Shown here one piece after another: positions 55,727-64,000 of a stretch of 64,000 nucleotides of DNA. Origin of the DNA: Methylococcaceae bacterium (GTDB lineage: Bacteria; Pseudomonadota; Gammaproteobacteria; Methylococcales; Methylomonadaceae); NCBI GenBank assembly GCA_013140705.1, contig JABFSH010000028.1:1-64000 (forward strand). Reading direction: 5' to 3'. Position 1 is the first letter of the stretch, and each line of letters starts with the position of its first letter. Position numbers and translations under genes: made by a program. The notes under the pieces are model-generated. The model did no database searches. It was given only the letters and a program-made list of their open reading frames with translations, and was not told the origin of the DNA.

Positions 55727-55798
55727 TTGTACCATTCCTACAAGTTGTAATATCCTCAGAAACTACTCAGTCACGGCTATTGTCATAATAGCGGTGCT

Positions 55799-55837
55799 AC
55801 ACAAACCTGCTTGTCCTGAATAATCGCAGGCTTGTGT
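55799..55837. terminator. Stem-loop upstream of mtrA
   Basis: The imperfect 12-base arms acacaaacctgc and gcaggcttgtgt lie between the end of the cytochrome c gene (55949) and the mtrA start. It may end the cytochrome transcript or be part of the mtrA leader. No T-run follows. Confidence 0.4.
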
Positions 55838-55948
55838 AACAGTGCTATGCTACGCAGCTAGGTCTCGTGTAATTGACTAAGTACACAGAAGAGTTTTAGT
55901 TTAGATATCGAAGCGAAGATAATCTGCCCAACAGGATTTCACCTGATG

Positions 55949-56296
55949 TTAAAGGGACAGAATCCAATCCACTAAATTTTGGGTTTCTTTGGGGTCATCC
56001 GATTTTAAAATCATATGAGGTTCTTCATGCCCGTCCGGAAATTTAGCTTTTTCTCCTGAGCTTAAGTGATGGAGAAGTTTCTCCTCACCTTTAGGATCCA
56101 CCTTGAATTTAGCCGCGATCTTTTTCCATGCGGGACCGTCCTTATCCTTATCAACGCCATGACATCTAAAACAACCGTTTTGTTTGGCTAGGGCTTTGGC
56201 TGCGTCAACATCGACTTCAGCATTGGCAGATAAACAAAAGAGGGCTAGGAAGGCCGCTAAAATGGTATTTAAAATCGATGGTTTGTGACGCTTCAT
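55949..56296 (-). CDS. Small periplasmic monohaem cytochrome c
   Basis: The product has about 115 residues from the ATG at 56296 (MKRHKPS; the frame is open to 56371), with a signal peptide ending LCLSANA. The class I haem motif is GCFRCHGVDKDKDGPAWKKIA, with the distal Met probably in EEPHMILKSDD. The fold resembles cytochrome c551/c5 types. It stands upstream of mtrA on the same strand and may feed electrons into or out of the decaheme. Confidence 0.88.
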   Translation of the reverse strand: MKRHKPSILNTILAAFLALFCLSANAEVDVDAAKALAKQNGCFRCHGVDKDKDGPAWKKIAAKFKVDPKGEEKLLHHLSSGEKAKFPDGHEEPHMILKSDDPKETQNLVDWILSL

Positions 56297-56371
56297 AGTT
56301 GTCCCTGAAGGAATAGACGAAATAGACATGTTATTTGTAAGGATATTTGATTCGATAATAGCATACGGCAA

Positions 56372-56813
56372 CCATCGGGAACGTTATTTATCAATAAACA
56401 TTAGAAACAAATGATAGTTATTTGATTAATATCAAATATAACTGTAAGAATTGCATGTCTGGCAACACATGGGAAATCGACGGTGAAGGGTGACGGAAGC
56501 CTGGTATCCGCAACCGTTGGATTTATGGGAACTTGACCACTCAACCATCGACAAATCGTAGTACGCCACATAACACGAACAATATACTGAAATTGACTGT
56601 ATTTTAGGTTTATTGAGCAGGTTTGATAGCCTTTCCTACCAACAAGTGGAGGATCTTTTCAGGTGCTGCTTGAATGGATAGCGGGCAATTTCTTATACTC
56701 GGCCCACTTGAAAACAGGACTGGTTGCTTGAGCTTCACTTATAATACACTTGCTCATGACGAACGCTGGTATTGGAACGAGATAACACTTAAAAATTAAC
56801 GCATCAGGATTTT
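56372..56813. other. Intergenic region, nothing recognised
   Basis: This divergent region lies between the small cytochrome c gene and the DUF2959 gene. It is AT-rich near 56390-56455, which may hold the cytochrome promoter. No gene or strong repeat is visible. Confidence 0.4.
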
Positions 56814-57506
56814 ATGGCCGAAAACAGTAAACCATCATCAAGTGAAATCACTCTATTCTCGCTGGGTTTTGTCAAACGTTTATTTTCGAAGCAAATCAGG
56901 TCGGCTTATTTCAACGCAAGAGAATCAATCGGCGATCATAAGCGGTCCATCGTTGTTCACCAGGTTGAACAAGCCTGTACGAGCCTGCAAGAAACACGGG
57001 ATGAATTTCAGGATGCTTTGAAACATCTCAAAACCCTGGCATCCATTGACGATACGTCGATGGATCATCGGTACAATTTGCTTAATCGACAGTACCTATA
57101 TTGCCGTGCAAAATCTGAAAATGTCAGTCATAAAATCAGGGCGATAGAAAATGTCAGTGAAGCACTGTTTCTGGAATGGGAAAAAGAATTGAACGAGTAT
57201 TCAAGCAAGTCCTTGCGCAACAGCAGCAAACTTCAACTCAAAATGGCAAGGCAAAATTACACACGATTAATCAAATCCATGCAGAACGCCGAGAATAAGA
57301 TACAGCCGGTTTTATTGGCTTTTAAAGACCAGGTACTCTATCTGAAACATAACCTGAATGCCCGTGCAATAGCTGCCTTGCAACATGAATTTGTGGTTAT
57401 CGGTATCGATATTTCTCAACTCATTCATGCGATGGAGCAGACTATTACAGAGGCCAGTTTATTTGTTTCCCTGATTACCGAACAAAAAGCATTGCCTGGT
57501 CGGTGA
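56814..57506 (+). CDS. DUF2959-family coiled-coil protein
   Basis: The 230-residue, largely helical protein matches the DUF2959 pattern: QETRDEFQDALKHLKTLASI, LNRQY, AIENVSEALFLEWEKELNEYS, then KLQLKMARQNYTRLIKSMQ and VLYLKHNLNARAIAALQHEF. There is no clear signal peptide here, although many relatives are lipoproteins. Function unknown. It is convergent with the lipoprotein gene 2 bases away. Confidence 0.82.
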   Translation: MAENSKPSSSEITLFSLGFVKRLFSKQIRSAYFNARESIGDHKRSIVVHQVEQACTSLQETRDEFQDALKHLKTLASIDDTSMDHRYNLLNRQYLYCRAKSENVSHKIRAIENVSEALFLEWEKELNEYSSKSLRNSSKLQLKMARQNYTRLIKSMQNAENKIQPVLLAFKDQVLYLKHNLNARAIAALQHEFVVIGIDISQLIHAMEQTITEASLFVSLITEQKALPGR

Positions 57507-57508
57507 TT

Positions 57509-57943
57509 TTAACGAAGATCATATAATATGGTGTCGTTTGGTCTCTTTTTTGATTCATCCTTTTTTAGGGCTCTACGATTATCCTGATCCATACGATCCT
57601 TGACATACTTGGAGATCATTTCGCCCCAGCTTGCGTATTCTGTATAGCCCTGAATACCGCTATCCTTACGTTTCTGGTAAATTTCTTTGCCTAGAGCAAT
57701 GATTTCCATCGGTGTTTTTCCATCAACAATATCAAGAAACTCATCGTTATTTTTGTATTCGTCACGAATTGACCAGTAAGCAACTTCAAATTCAATACGA
57801 TTTTCAGGGGGTAAGCGTTCCTTTAAGAATTTAACCGATCTATCGGCGGTACGAAGATTATGGCCGTTAATTTCTTGACCTTTGCCGCAAGCAATAAGGG
57901 CGGTACTGCAAAGAACAAAAAGCAAAACAGGAAATTTTTTCAT
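57509..57943 (-). CDS. Lipoprotein, unknown function
   Basis: The 144-residue product starts with a lipoprotein signal (MKKFPVLLFVLCSTALIAC) whose lipobox LIAC places the acylated Cys at residue 19. The mature domain is charged and helical (SVKFLKERLPPENRIEFEVAYW; KTPMEIIALGKEIYQKRK), resembling small DUF6694-type lipoproteins, though I am not certain of the family. Confidence 0.75.
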   Translation of the reverse strand: MKKFPVLLFVLCSTALIACGKGQEINGHNLRTADRSVKFLKERLPPENRIEFEVAYWSIRDEYKNNDEFLDIVDGKTPMEIIALGKEIYQKRKDSGIQGYTEYASWGEMISKYVKDRMDQDNRRALKKDESKKRPNDTILYDLR

Positions 57944-58110
57944 TATTATGACCTCGAAAATGCCATGAGTGGCATGAAGTAGGGTTCTGCAAGTAAAACA
58001 CCTGACAAAATGAGAGTGTTCGTTTGGAGTTGATGGTTCTTGTTATTATTAACCTCATATTACTAAACTAAGTAAAATGGTCAGTCATTATAAACCCAAG
58101 CTAATTTCAT

Positions 58111-59865
58111 ATGCTGGAATTTATCCACTTACTCAGACAGCGCTACCAGGCGCTTTTGTTTCAACAGAATGGCGAAAACCCCAGAGCAGCGTATCAACAA
58201 CGCATTGATCAGTTAATTCTGACTGAAGCCTTTATCCGCAAAGGCCAATTCAGCGACTCATTACCGGAGCAGTTGTTACAAATAACCGTGATTGGGCCTA
58301 CGCAGGCGGGTAAAAGCTCGCTGGTAAATGTACTGTTAGGCAGTCAATTAGCAGGCGTCAGTCCCTTGGCCGGTTATACGGCGCATCCCCAAGGTTTTTG
58401 TCAGAGCGTGACAGCCGAGGATTGCAGTGGGTTACAGCGTTATTTTGGGCGCTTCCAGCAATTGTTGCCCAGTCAATTATCCAAAAATCGGTTTGATTGC
58501 TATGCATTAGTTGCAAATTCCCATGAGTCAGATTATTTACCGCGCTGTATCCTCTGGGATACACCTGATTTTGATTCGATCGATTCAGACCACTACCGGG
58601 AAGGTGTACTCAGAACGATGGCCCTGGCAGACATCCTCGTTCTGGTCGTCAGCAAAGAAAAATATGCCGACCAATCGGTTTGGGACATCATGTCTGACCT
58701 TGAAACGCTGCATCAACCGACGATCATTTGCCTGAACAAGCTCAATGAAGAGTCAGAAAACCTGGTGATTGAATCCCTCAAAGAAAAATGGCAACTGGCC
58801 AGAAAAGATAATTTTCCGGAGATCGTGCCGTTGTATTATCAAAAATCGACCGGTCAGCCTTTGTGGCCTGAAGCAAAAAAAATGCTGTTTCATAAACTGG
58901 CAGACCGAATAACGCAGTCTGCTCAAACAGGCAAAAGCAAACAGGCCCGCTTTGAGCAGGAGTTATTGCAGAAGCATTGGCAAACCTGGCTGGAGCCTGT
59001 GAATGCCGAGCATCAGGCATTGACGGATTGGCAGGAGCTTGTCGATCTTGCCCTAAAACAGGGACTGGACAACTACCAGCGTGATTTTTTGCATCATCCC
59101 CGGCATTATGAAACCTTTCAACAGGCCCTGGCGGAATTGCTAACCTTGCTGGAAATACCCGGTCTGGCGGGTATTCTCTCCAACACCCGAAAATTTCTGA
59201 CCTGGCCGGTCAAACAAATATCCCGACTGGGCCGCAAAAACCGGAATCGTAACAACAGCAACGAATTGACCTTATTGAATCAAATCGCCGAGCATGTGTT
59301 GATACAAGTGGCGGACAAATTGATCGATAAGGCCGAACAGAGCAAACAAGGCCATTGGTGGAAAGAATGCGGCAGTTTGCTTCGGTCTCATCGGCCTGTT
59401 ATTTTGCAAAACTTCAATCTGGCAGCCCTGTCCTATCACGAAACGTTTCAACAGGATGTGGCAACAACAGCGCATCGCTTGTATGAAAAACTGCAGGAAC
59501 AACCCATCGTATTGAATAGCCTGCGAGCCACGCGCGCAACCACCGATGCCGCGGCCATCGCCTTTGCCTTGCATACGGGCGGTATCGGCGTGCAGGATCT
59601 AGTGCTCGCACCGGCCATGTTTACCGTGACGTCCTTGTTGACCGAAAGCGCCATTGGCGGGTACATGCACCGTGTCGAGGCTGAATTAAAACAGCATCAA
59701 TTATCGACGGTTAAGCAGGCATTATTTACCGATAGCCTACGAAAATACTTGTTAAAGTTGCCGGAACAATTATCGACGAACACCCACTTTAATATATCGC
59801 CGGATCAGCTTCGAGCTGCTGAATCACTACTTACAGAAAAACGACATGGTTTACGATTACTTTGA
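58111..59865 (+). CDS. Dynamin-like/YfjP-type GTPase, first of a tandem pair
   Basis: The 584-residue protein has an N-terminal G domain with P-loop GPTQAGKSS (residues 62-70), G3 WDTPDFDS (near 149-156) and G4 NKLNE (about 209-213). Helical regions follow, then a hydrophobic/amphipathic segment near the C terminus (VLAPAMFTVTSLLTESAIGG) that could touch membrane. This is the architecture of bacterial dynamin-like or septin-like large GTPases. It overlaps the second GTPase gene by 20 bases, so the two are probably produced together and may form a hetero-oligomer. No specific name is justified. Confidence 0.85.
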   Translation: MLEFIHLLRQRYQALLFQQNGENPRAAYQQRIDQLILTEAFIRKGQFSDSLPEQLLQITVIGPTQAGKSSLVNVLLGSQLAGVSPLAGYTAHPQGFCQSVTAEDCSGLQRYFGRFQQLLPSQLSKNRFDCYALVANSHESDYLPRCILWDTPDFDSIDSDHYREGVLRTMALADILVLVVSKEKYADQSVWDIMSDLETLHQPTIICLNKLNEESENLVIESLKEKWQLARKDNFPEIVPLYYQKSTGQPLWPEAKKMLFHKLADRITQSAQTGKSKQARFEQELLQKHWQTWLEPVNAEHQALTDWQELVDLALKQGLDNYQRDFLHHPRHYETFQQALAELLTLLEIPGLAGILSNTRKFLTWPVKQISRLGRKNRNRNNSNELTLLNQIAEHVLIQVADKLIDKAEQSKQGHWWKECGSLLRSHRPVILQNFNLAALSYHETFQQDVATTAHRLYEKLQEQPIVLNSLRATRATTDAAAIAFALHTGGIGVQDLVLAPAMFTVTSLLTESAIGGYMHRVEAELKQHQLSTVKQALFTDSLRKYLLKLPEQLSTNTHFNISPDQLRAAESLLTEKRHGLRLL

Positions 59866-61486
59866 GCTGGTAGACAAAGCGAAGCGCTGGGCAGAACAGG
59901 CACATGCTCAGGGATGGATTAATGCCGATGCCGTTCGGCAGTTAAGCGAAATTGATACCCGAACGCCGACGGCATTATTCGATGAGCTACATACCAGACC
60001 TTTGATTGTGGCCTTTATGGGTGGAACCGGTGTCGGCAAAAGCAGCTTGTTGAATCGTCTGGCGGGATCTGCGATTGCCAGAACCGGCGTGCAACGCCCC
60101 ACTTCGCTCGAGGTCACCCTGTTTCATCATCATCGCATTGCGATCCAGCATTTACCGGAGAACTTGCCGCTGACCAGCACTCGCATTGCGCAACATGCGG
60201 ATGATTTGAAGAAAAATATTATCTGGATTGATATGCCGGATTTTGACAGTGTTGAACAGGCCAACAAACAACTCGTGTTAACGTGGTTACCACATATTGA
60301 TATCTTGATTTATGTTGTGAGCCCTGAACGTTACCGGGATGACAAGGAATGGCGTTTACTTCTTTCCGAAGGTGGTCGGCATGCCTGGTTGTTTGCGTTC
60401 AATCAATGGGATAAGGGGGTTCCAGAGCAATTTCAGGATTTTCAACGACAGTTGTATAAAGCAGGCTTTGTCGATCCAATTATCTATAAAACAGCCTGTA
60501 TCGTTACCAACGAATCCGATGAGTTCAGTTTGCTGGAAGATACATTAGGCACATTGGCCAACGCACATACCATTCAGTATCTGGAACAGCGGAATTTGGG
60601 GGTTAAAAAAAATGAGCTGAAACAAAAGTTACTTATTTGTGAGCGCTTATTGGGAAATGCGCACAGTTATCAACAGATACTGTCGCATTGGACGGAGCAG
60701 TGGCAGAAAACGACTATGCTGCTGCAACAAGGCTTTGTTTGGCCGACACAACAACTGGCAAAATTTTATGCGGAACACACTGTTGATCTGATTACGAATG
60801 CCAATATCAAACCCCATTCGTTATGGGATGAATGGGCACAAACCCGATTTAATGATGCGCTGGATGCGTTGATTGAGTCAGCCGATCAATTAGCAGTTCC
60901 GGTCGCGTCATTAAGATCCCAATTGTCGACAGTACACAGTAAGGCAGCGAAAATTTTAAAGGATAATACCGAGTTATCTGTACGACAGTCATTAGCCCAT
61001 CCGGGAAACTCGTTGCAACGTCATTTAATGAAGCTGGCACGGGTATGTGAAGTTTTGCTGCCGCTAGCCAGCATTTGCTGGGTTGGCTATCAGGTTTTTA
61101 TCGGGTATTACACCAGTACGATGACGAATACCCACTATTTGGGAGTTGATTTTGCCGTGCATAGCAGCTTGATGATTACCTTGTCCTGGCTGGCGCCATT
61201 TTTCCTGCTGAAAAAGTTAAAGCCCTCTTTGGAAAAAAGTGCATTACGGGGCCTGAACAAAGGCTTCAGCTTGTCCATGAATGAAATTGACACGCTCGTG
61301 GTTTCGCTTATCAAGCGGGTTGCCGAACAACAGGCGGCGCAAAAAAAGGCACTTATTGAGATAATACAACAATGCTGCTTAGAACAGCCTGAACCATCAA
61401 TGGTGACTGAACAAACACCGTTAACGCGCATGTTAATCGACACACCACATGCAATCACAACACTTCTCGATAAGGTCGGTGAGTAG
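59846..61486 (+). CDS. Membrane-associated GTPase, second of a tandem pair
   Basis: The 546-residue protein has P-loop GGTGVGKSS (residues 59-67), G3 IDMPDFDS (near 128-135) and G4 FNQWDK (about 185-190). A long helical middle follows, and then two hydrophobic segments near 405-455 (VLLPLASICWVGYQVFIGYY; SLMITLSWLAPFFLL) that should anchor it in the membrane. A C-terminal helix rich in Ala/Gln/Lys follows. It shares the PDFDS G3 variant with its partner. Coupled translation and the common motif suggest paired membrane-remodelling or assembly GTPases. Confidence 0.85.
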   Translation: MVYDYFELVDKAKRWAEQAHAQGWINADAVRQLSEIDTRTPTALFDELHTRPLIVAFMGGTGVGKSSLLNRLAGSAIARTGVQRPTSLEVTLFHHHRIAIQHLPENLPLTSTRIAQHADDLKKNIIWIDMPDFDSVEQANKQLVLTWLPHIDILIYVVSPERYRDDKEWRLLLSEGGRHAWLFAFNQWDKGVPEQFQDFQRQLYKAGFVDPIIYKTACIVTNESDEFSLLEDTLGTLANAHTIQYLEQRNLGVKKNELKQKLLICERLLGNAHSYQQILSHWTEQWQKTTMLLQQGFVWPTQQLAKFYAEHTVDLITNANIKPHSLWDEWAQTRFNDALDALIESADQLAVPVASLRSQLSTVHSKAAKILKDNTELSVRQSLAHPGNSLQRHLMKLARVCEVLLPLASICWVGYQVFIGYYTSTMTNTHYLGVDFAVHSSLMITLSWLAPFFLLKKLKPSLEKSALRGLNKGFSLSMNEIDTLVVSLIKRVAEQQAAQKKALIEIIQQCCLEQPEPSMVTEQTPLTRMLIDTPHAITTLLDKVGE

Positions 61487-61511
61487 CTTTCCGTTTCAGA
61501 AAACCAGCTGT

Positions 61512-62126
61512 TTAAACCGACTTTAATTTTCCCGTTGTTAATGCGAGCTTTTTTATACGTGCGCGTTCGGCTTTTTCTGCCGCTTCATTTTCCATCCGGA
61601 CATTGCGCGCTTCGTAACGTTGCCTGGCCCGTTGAGCCTGTTCTGATTTGCTCTGCAAATTTGACAATGCTGCTTCATCTGCGGGTAGTGGTTCCATAAT
61701 AATGCAGTCTACCGGACAAGGTGCCACACATAATTCGCAGCCCGTACATTCCGAGGCAATCACGGTATGCATCCATTTTGCAGCGCCTAATATGGCATCA
61801 ACCGGGCACGCGGCAATACATTTGGTGCAACCAATACAGTCCTGTTCAATAATGAAAGCAATCTGCCTGGGCTTGTGTTCGCCAAATTGCGGATTCAGGG
61901 GTTTTGGCGTTAGGCCTAATAATCTGGCCAGTTCAATGATGCCTTCTTCACCGCCAGGAGGGCATTGATTAATATCGGCCAACCCGTTTGCAATAGCTTC
62001 GGCATAGGGACGGCAGCCATTGTAGCCGCAGCGTCCACATTGAGTTTGCGGGAGCAATGCATTAATTTGGTCTATCACGAAGTGGCTTTCATTATCAATG
62101 GTGGTAAAGGCTTGGTTGAGACGCAC
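61512..62126 (-). CDS. rnfB: RnfB/RsxB-type ferredoxin without N-terminal anchor
   Basis: The 204-residue protein has the Rnf-type [4Fe-4S] module [16 protein letters not shown]...CPPGG (residues about 30-59) and two ferredoxin clusters ([32 protein letters not shown]). A highly charged Ala/Glu/Arg-rich tail follows. The hydrophobic N-terminal helix of RnfB in Rnf complexes is missing and no other rnf gene is near. This is a soluble, stand-alone version probably acting as an electron carrier. Confidence 0.9.
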   Translation of the reverse strand: MRLNQAFTTIDNESHFVIDQINALLPQTQCGRCGYNGCRPYAEAIANGLADINQCPPGGEEGIIELARLLGLTPKPLNPQFGEHKPRQIAFIIEQDCIGCTKCIAACPVDAILGAAKWMHTVIASECTGCELCVAPCPVDCIIMEPLPADEAALSNLQSKSEQAQRARQRYEARNVRMENEAAEKAERARIKKLALTTGKLKSV

Positions 62127-62198
62127 TATTTTGCATCCAGTGGATCACATAAGCTGACAAAAATTATAAAAAAATTGTCCATCTTCTCGAAACCGATT

Positions 62199-62768
62199 TT
62201 AGAATTCATTTTCAACTCCCTGCCTGAATTTTTCAGATAACCTCAAAAGCACAAAAACTGCTCCGGTTCCGCCACTTTTGGGCGGCGTTGAGCAGAATGC
62301 CTGTACATCGCAGTGCTGTCTTAGCCAGGTATTCAGGTTGTTTTTCAAAACAGGTTGATGGTCTGGGGAGCGAAAGCCCTTGCCATGCACGATATGAACA
62401 CAACGGCGTCCATTTTCTACACAGTGATGAAGGAAATGCAGTAACTGCTGTTTTGCCTCATAACTGGTCAAGCCATGCAGGTCAATTTCGGCATCCAGGC
62501 CAAAATAACCATTACGCAGCTTTTTTAATACGTTTTTTTGTAATCCGGGCGCGTAAAAGCTGAGCGAGTCTTCGATGCCCAGTGTAGTGAGATCCTGATC
62601 GAAATAATCCAGTAATGTGTCATCCGGGCTAAAAACTGATGGTTTTGGAAAAGGCTTGGGTTTTGTTTTGTTTTCTAACAATATCTTGTCGTTTTTTATA
62701 ACGCGGACATCACCAATCGATTGCCGAAACAAATCACTCTCTTTGGGGGTTAGACTTTTTTTTGTCAC
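62199..62768 (-). CDS. Smr-domain protein
   Basis: The 189-residue protein has an N-terminal low-complexity part and the C-terminal Smr domain with [20 protein letters not shown] and [20 protein letters not shown] (HGKG loop). Smr domains are small nucleases acting on DNA or, in ribosome rescue (SmrB), on mRNA. This resembles the stand-alone SmrA/YdaL type. It is divergent from surE. Confidence 0.88.
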   Translation of the reverse strand: MTKKSLTPKESDLFRQSIGDVRVIKNDKILLENKTKPKPFPKPSVFSPDDTLLDYFDQDLTTLGIEDSLSFYAPGLQKNVLKKLRNGYFGLDAEIDLHGLTSYEAKQQLLHFLHHCVENGRRCVHIVHGKGFRSPDHQPVLKNNLNTWLRQHCDVQAFCSTPPKSGGTGAVFVLLRLSEKFRQGVENEF

Positions 62769-62842
62769 GAAAGCTGATTTTGCAGATTATTGTTGCTAAG
62801 ATGATCAATTTTAAAGCTTATTCTGCTTCAGAGCGACTGATA

Positions 62843-63598
62843 ATGCATATTTTGTTAAGTAACGACGACGGATATTTGGCTAAAGGACTTATTACACTTG
62901 CGCTGGCATTGCGCGAGTATGCCGAGATTTCGGTCGTGGCACCTGATAAAAACCGCAGTGCGGCCAGTAATTCCTTAACACTGGAAATGCCGTTGCGAGC
63001 TGCAAAGGAAGATAATGGTTTCATCAAGGTTGATGGCACACCGACCGATTGTGTGCACTTAGCGATAACCGGTTTGTTAACCCATGAACCGGACATGGTG
63101 TTTGCCGGCATCAATCATGGTGCCAATTTGGGTGATGATGTCTTGTACTCGGGTACCGTTGCAGCCGCAACCGAAGGTCGCTTTTTGGGCTTACCCGCAA
63201 TTGCAATTTCGTTGGCGTCCAGCGACCCTGTGCATTTTGATACTGCCGCACACGTTGCGGTGGTACTGCTCAAAAATTTGATGGCCAGTCCCTTACCCCG
63301 TGATACTATTCTTAACGTCAATGTACCTGATATTTCGCTTAATGAGCTAAAAGGCTTCCAGGCAACTCGACTCGGCCAGCGACATAAATCAGAGCCGGTA
63401 ATCAAGAGTCTGGATCCCCGAGGACGCAATATTTACTGGGTAGGCCCGCCAGGTGCTGAGCAGGATGCAGGGCCAGGAACGGATTTTTACGCGATCAACT
63501 CAGGCTATGTGTCGGTCACGCCCTTGCAGGTTGACTTAACCTGGTATGATCGTATCAATACATTGAAGACATGGTTACCTCAGGAGCTAGCATTATGA
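62843..63598 (+). CDS. surE: 5'/3'-nucleotidase SurE
   Basis: The 251-residue metal-dependent phosphatase acts on nucleoside monophosphates. It starts [11 protein letters not shown] with the Asp-Asp metal site, followed by [27 protein letters not shown] and [23 protein letters not shown]. The ATG at 62843 gives the family N terminus; the frame is open to 62762. Its stop overlaps the pcm start by 4 bases (atga), the classic surE-pcm pair. Confidence 0.96.
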   Translation: MHILLSNDDGYLAKGLITLALALREYAEISVVAPDKNRSAASNSLTLEMPLRAAKEDNGFIKVDGTPTDCVHLAITGLLTHEPDMVFAGINHGANLGDDVLYSGTVAAATEGRFLGLPAIAISLASSDPVHFDTAAHVAVVLLKNLMASPLPRDTILNVNVPDISLNELKGFQATRLGQRHKSEPVIKSLDPRGRNIYWVGPPGAEQDAGPGTDFYAINSGYVSVTPLQVDLTWYDRINTLKTWLPQELAL

Positions 63599-64000
63599 AC
63601 CTCAGTCTGCAAGGAATCGGCATGACTTCACGGCGTACGCGCGAGCGCATGATTAGCCGATTGATGGAGCAGGGTATAACCAGCAATAAAATTCTGGATG
63701 TGATGAGAGACACGCCAAGGCATATTTTCATGGATGAAGCACTGTCCAGCCGTGCCTATGAAGATACGGCCTTGCCGATTGGCTACAATCAGACCATTTC
63801 ACAGCCTTATATCGTTGCCAAAATGACGGAATTGTTGCTGGAATTTGGTCGTTTGAAAAAAGTATTGGAAATTGGTACCGGTTGCGGGTATCAAACCGCC
63901 GTTCTGACGCAACTGGTCGATTACGTTTACTCGGTTGAGCGTATCCTGCCGCTACAGAAAAAAGCCAAAACCCATTTGAGTGACCTAAAAATCAAGAATG
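63595..64000 (+). CDS. pcm: Protein-L-isoaspartate O-methyltransferase, partial at window end
   Basis: The first 135 or so residues are visible and the gene runs off the window. It repairs isoaspartyl residues in aged proteins. Features are [48 protein letters not shown], and SAM motif [16 protein letters not shown]. The start overlaps the surE stop. Confidence 0.95.
   Translation, partial: MNLSLQGIGMTSRRTRERMISRLMEQGITSNKILDVMRDTPRHIFMDEALSSRAYEDTALPIGYNQTISQPYIVAKMTELLLEFGRLKKVLEIGTGCGYQTAVLTQLVDYVYSVERILPLQKKAKTHLSDLKIKN

Overview
The window reads as a chromosomal segment of a gammaproteobacterium. The core gene order rplU-rpmA-obgE-proB with a divergent ispB, plus greB, slyD, phoBR, surE-pcm and rnfB, supports this. 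The accessory content (bacteriohemerythrin, soluble NAD-reducing [NiFe] hydrogenase, decaheme MtrA/MtrB conduit, copper/thiol-handling proteins) is what I would expect in a Methylococcales-type methanotroph such as Methylobacter. No methane monooxygenase lies here, so that placement is an inference. No rRNA, tRNA or CRISPR array was recognised.

Layout. 0.6-5.4 kb: a small membrane protein, a leftward dsbD plus HMA/SafE/cupredoxin-like pair, and a rightward Cys/His-rich secreted protein whose promoter overlaps a perfect 32-bp palindrome. 6-8 kb: an unknown protein and a Phd/PIN toxin-antitoxin pair whose toxin is frameshifted. 8.4-17.2 kb: housekeeping block (proB, obgE, rpmA, rplU, ispB, greB, slyD, phoRB, deaminase, mscL). 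17.5-21 kb: an accessory island with an IS1595-type transposase remnant, a MoaD/ThiS-like protein paired with a BNR-repeat protein, and a decayed IS701-like element with intact ends and a TTAA target duplication. 21-24.5 kb: cydP-cydA-cydB-cydX (cytochrome bd), including a 32-residue CydX too short for routine ORF calling. 24.5-29.3 kb: a sulfide module with a SulP transporter, sulfide:quinone oxidoreductase and a persulfide dioxygenase-rhodanese fusion. The fusion gene is preceded by a consensus sigma-54 promoter and an upstream 22-bp inverted repeat.

29.7-37 kb: mixed single genes (SHOCT protein, CorA-like transporter, bacteriohemerythrin, Fe-ADH plus monooxygenase, ASCH, HugZ-like) interspersed with two copies of a MITE-like repeat. 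37.3-48.7 kb: hoxF-U-Y-H-W-hypA-hypB rightward, converging on leftward hypF-C-D-E, so the enzyme, protease and full Ni/Fe(CN)2CO maturation set are present. 48.8-56.4 kb: a response regulator with a degenerate HD-GYP domain, a methyltransferase, then a leftward electron-transfer block of cytochrome c, MtrA-like decaheme, MtrB-like barrel and a membrane-anchored monoheme protein. 56.8-64 kb: a DUF2959 protein, a lipoprotein, two overlapping dynamin-like GTPases, RnfB, Smr, SurE and the start of pcm.

The genes suggest life at oxic/anoxic interfaces. Sulfide would be oxidised to the quinone pool and persulfide removed, with bd oxidase as a sulfide-tolerant terminal oxidase. H2 would be exchanged with NAD(H), and the MtrAB conduit could pass electrons across the outer membrane. 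The least explained items are the Cys/His-repeat protein with its palindromic operator, the sigma-54 control of persulfide dioxygenase, and the tandem GTPase pair.
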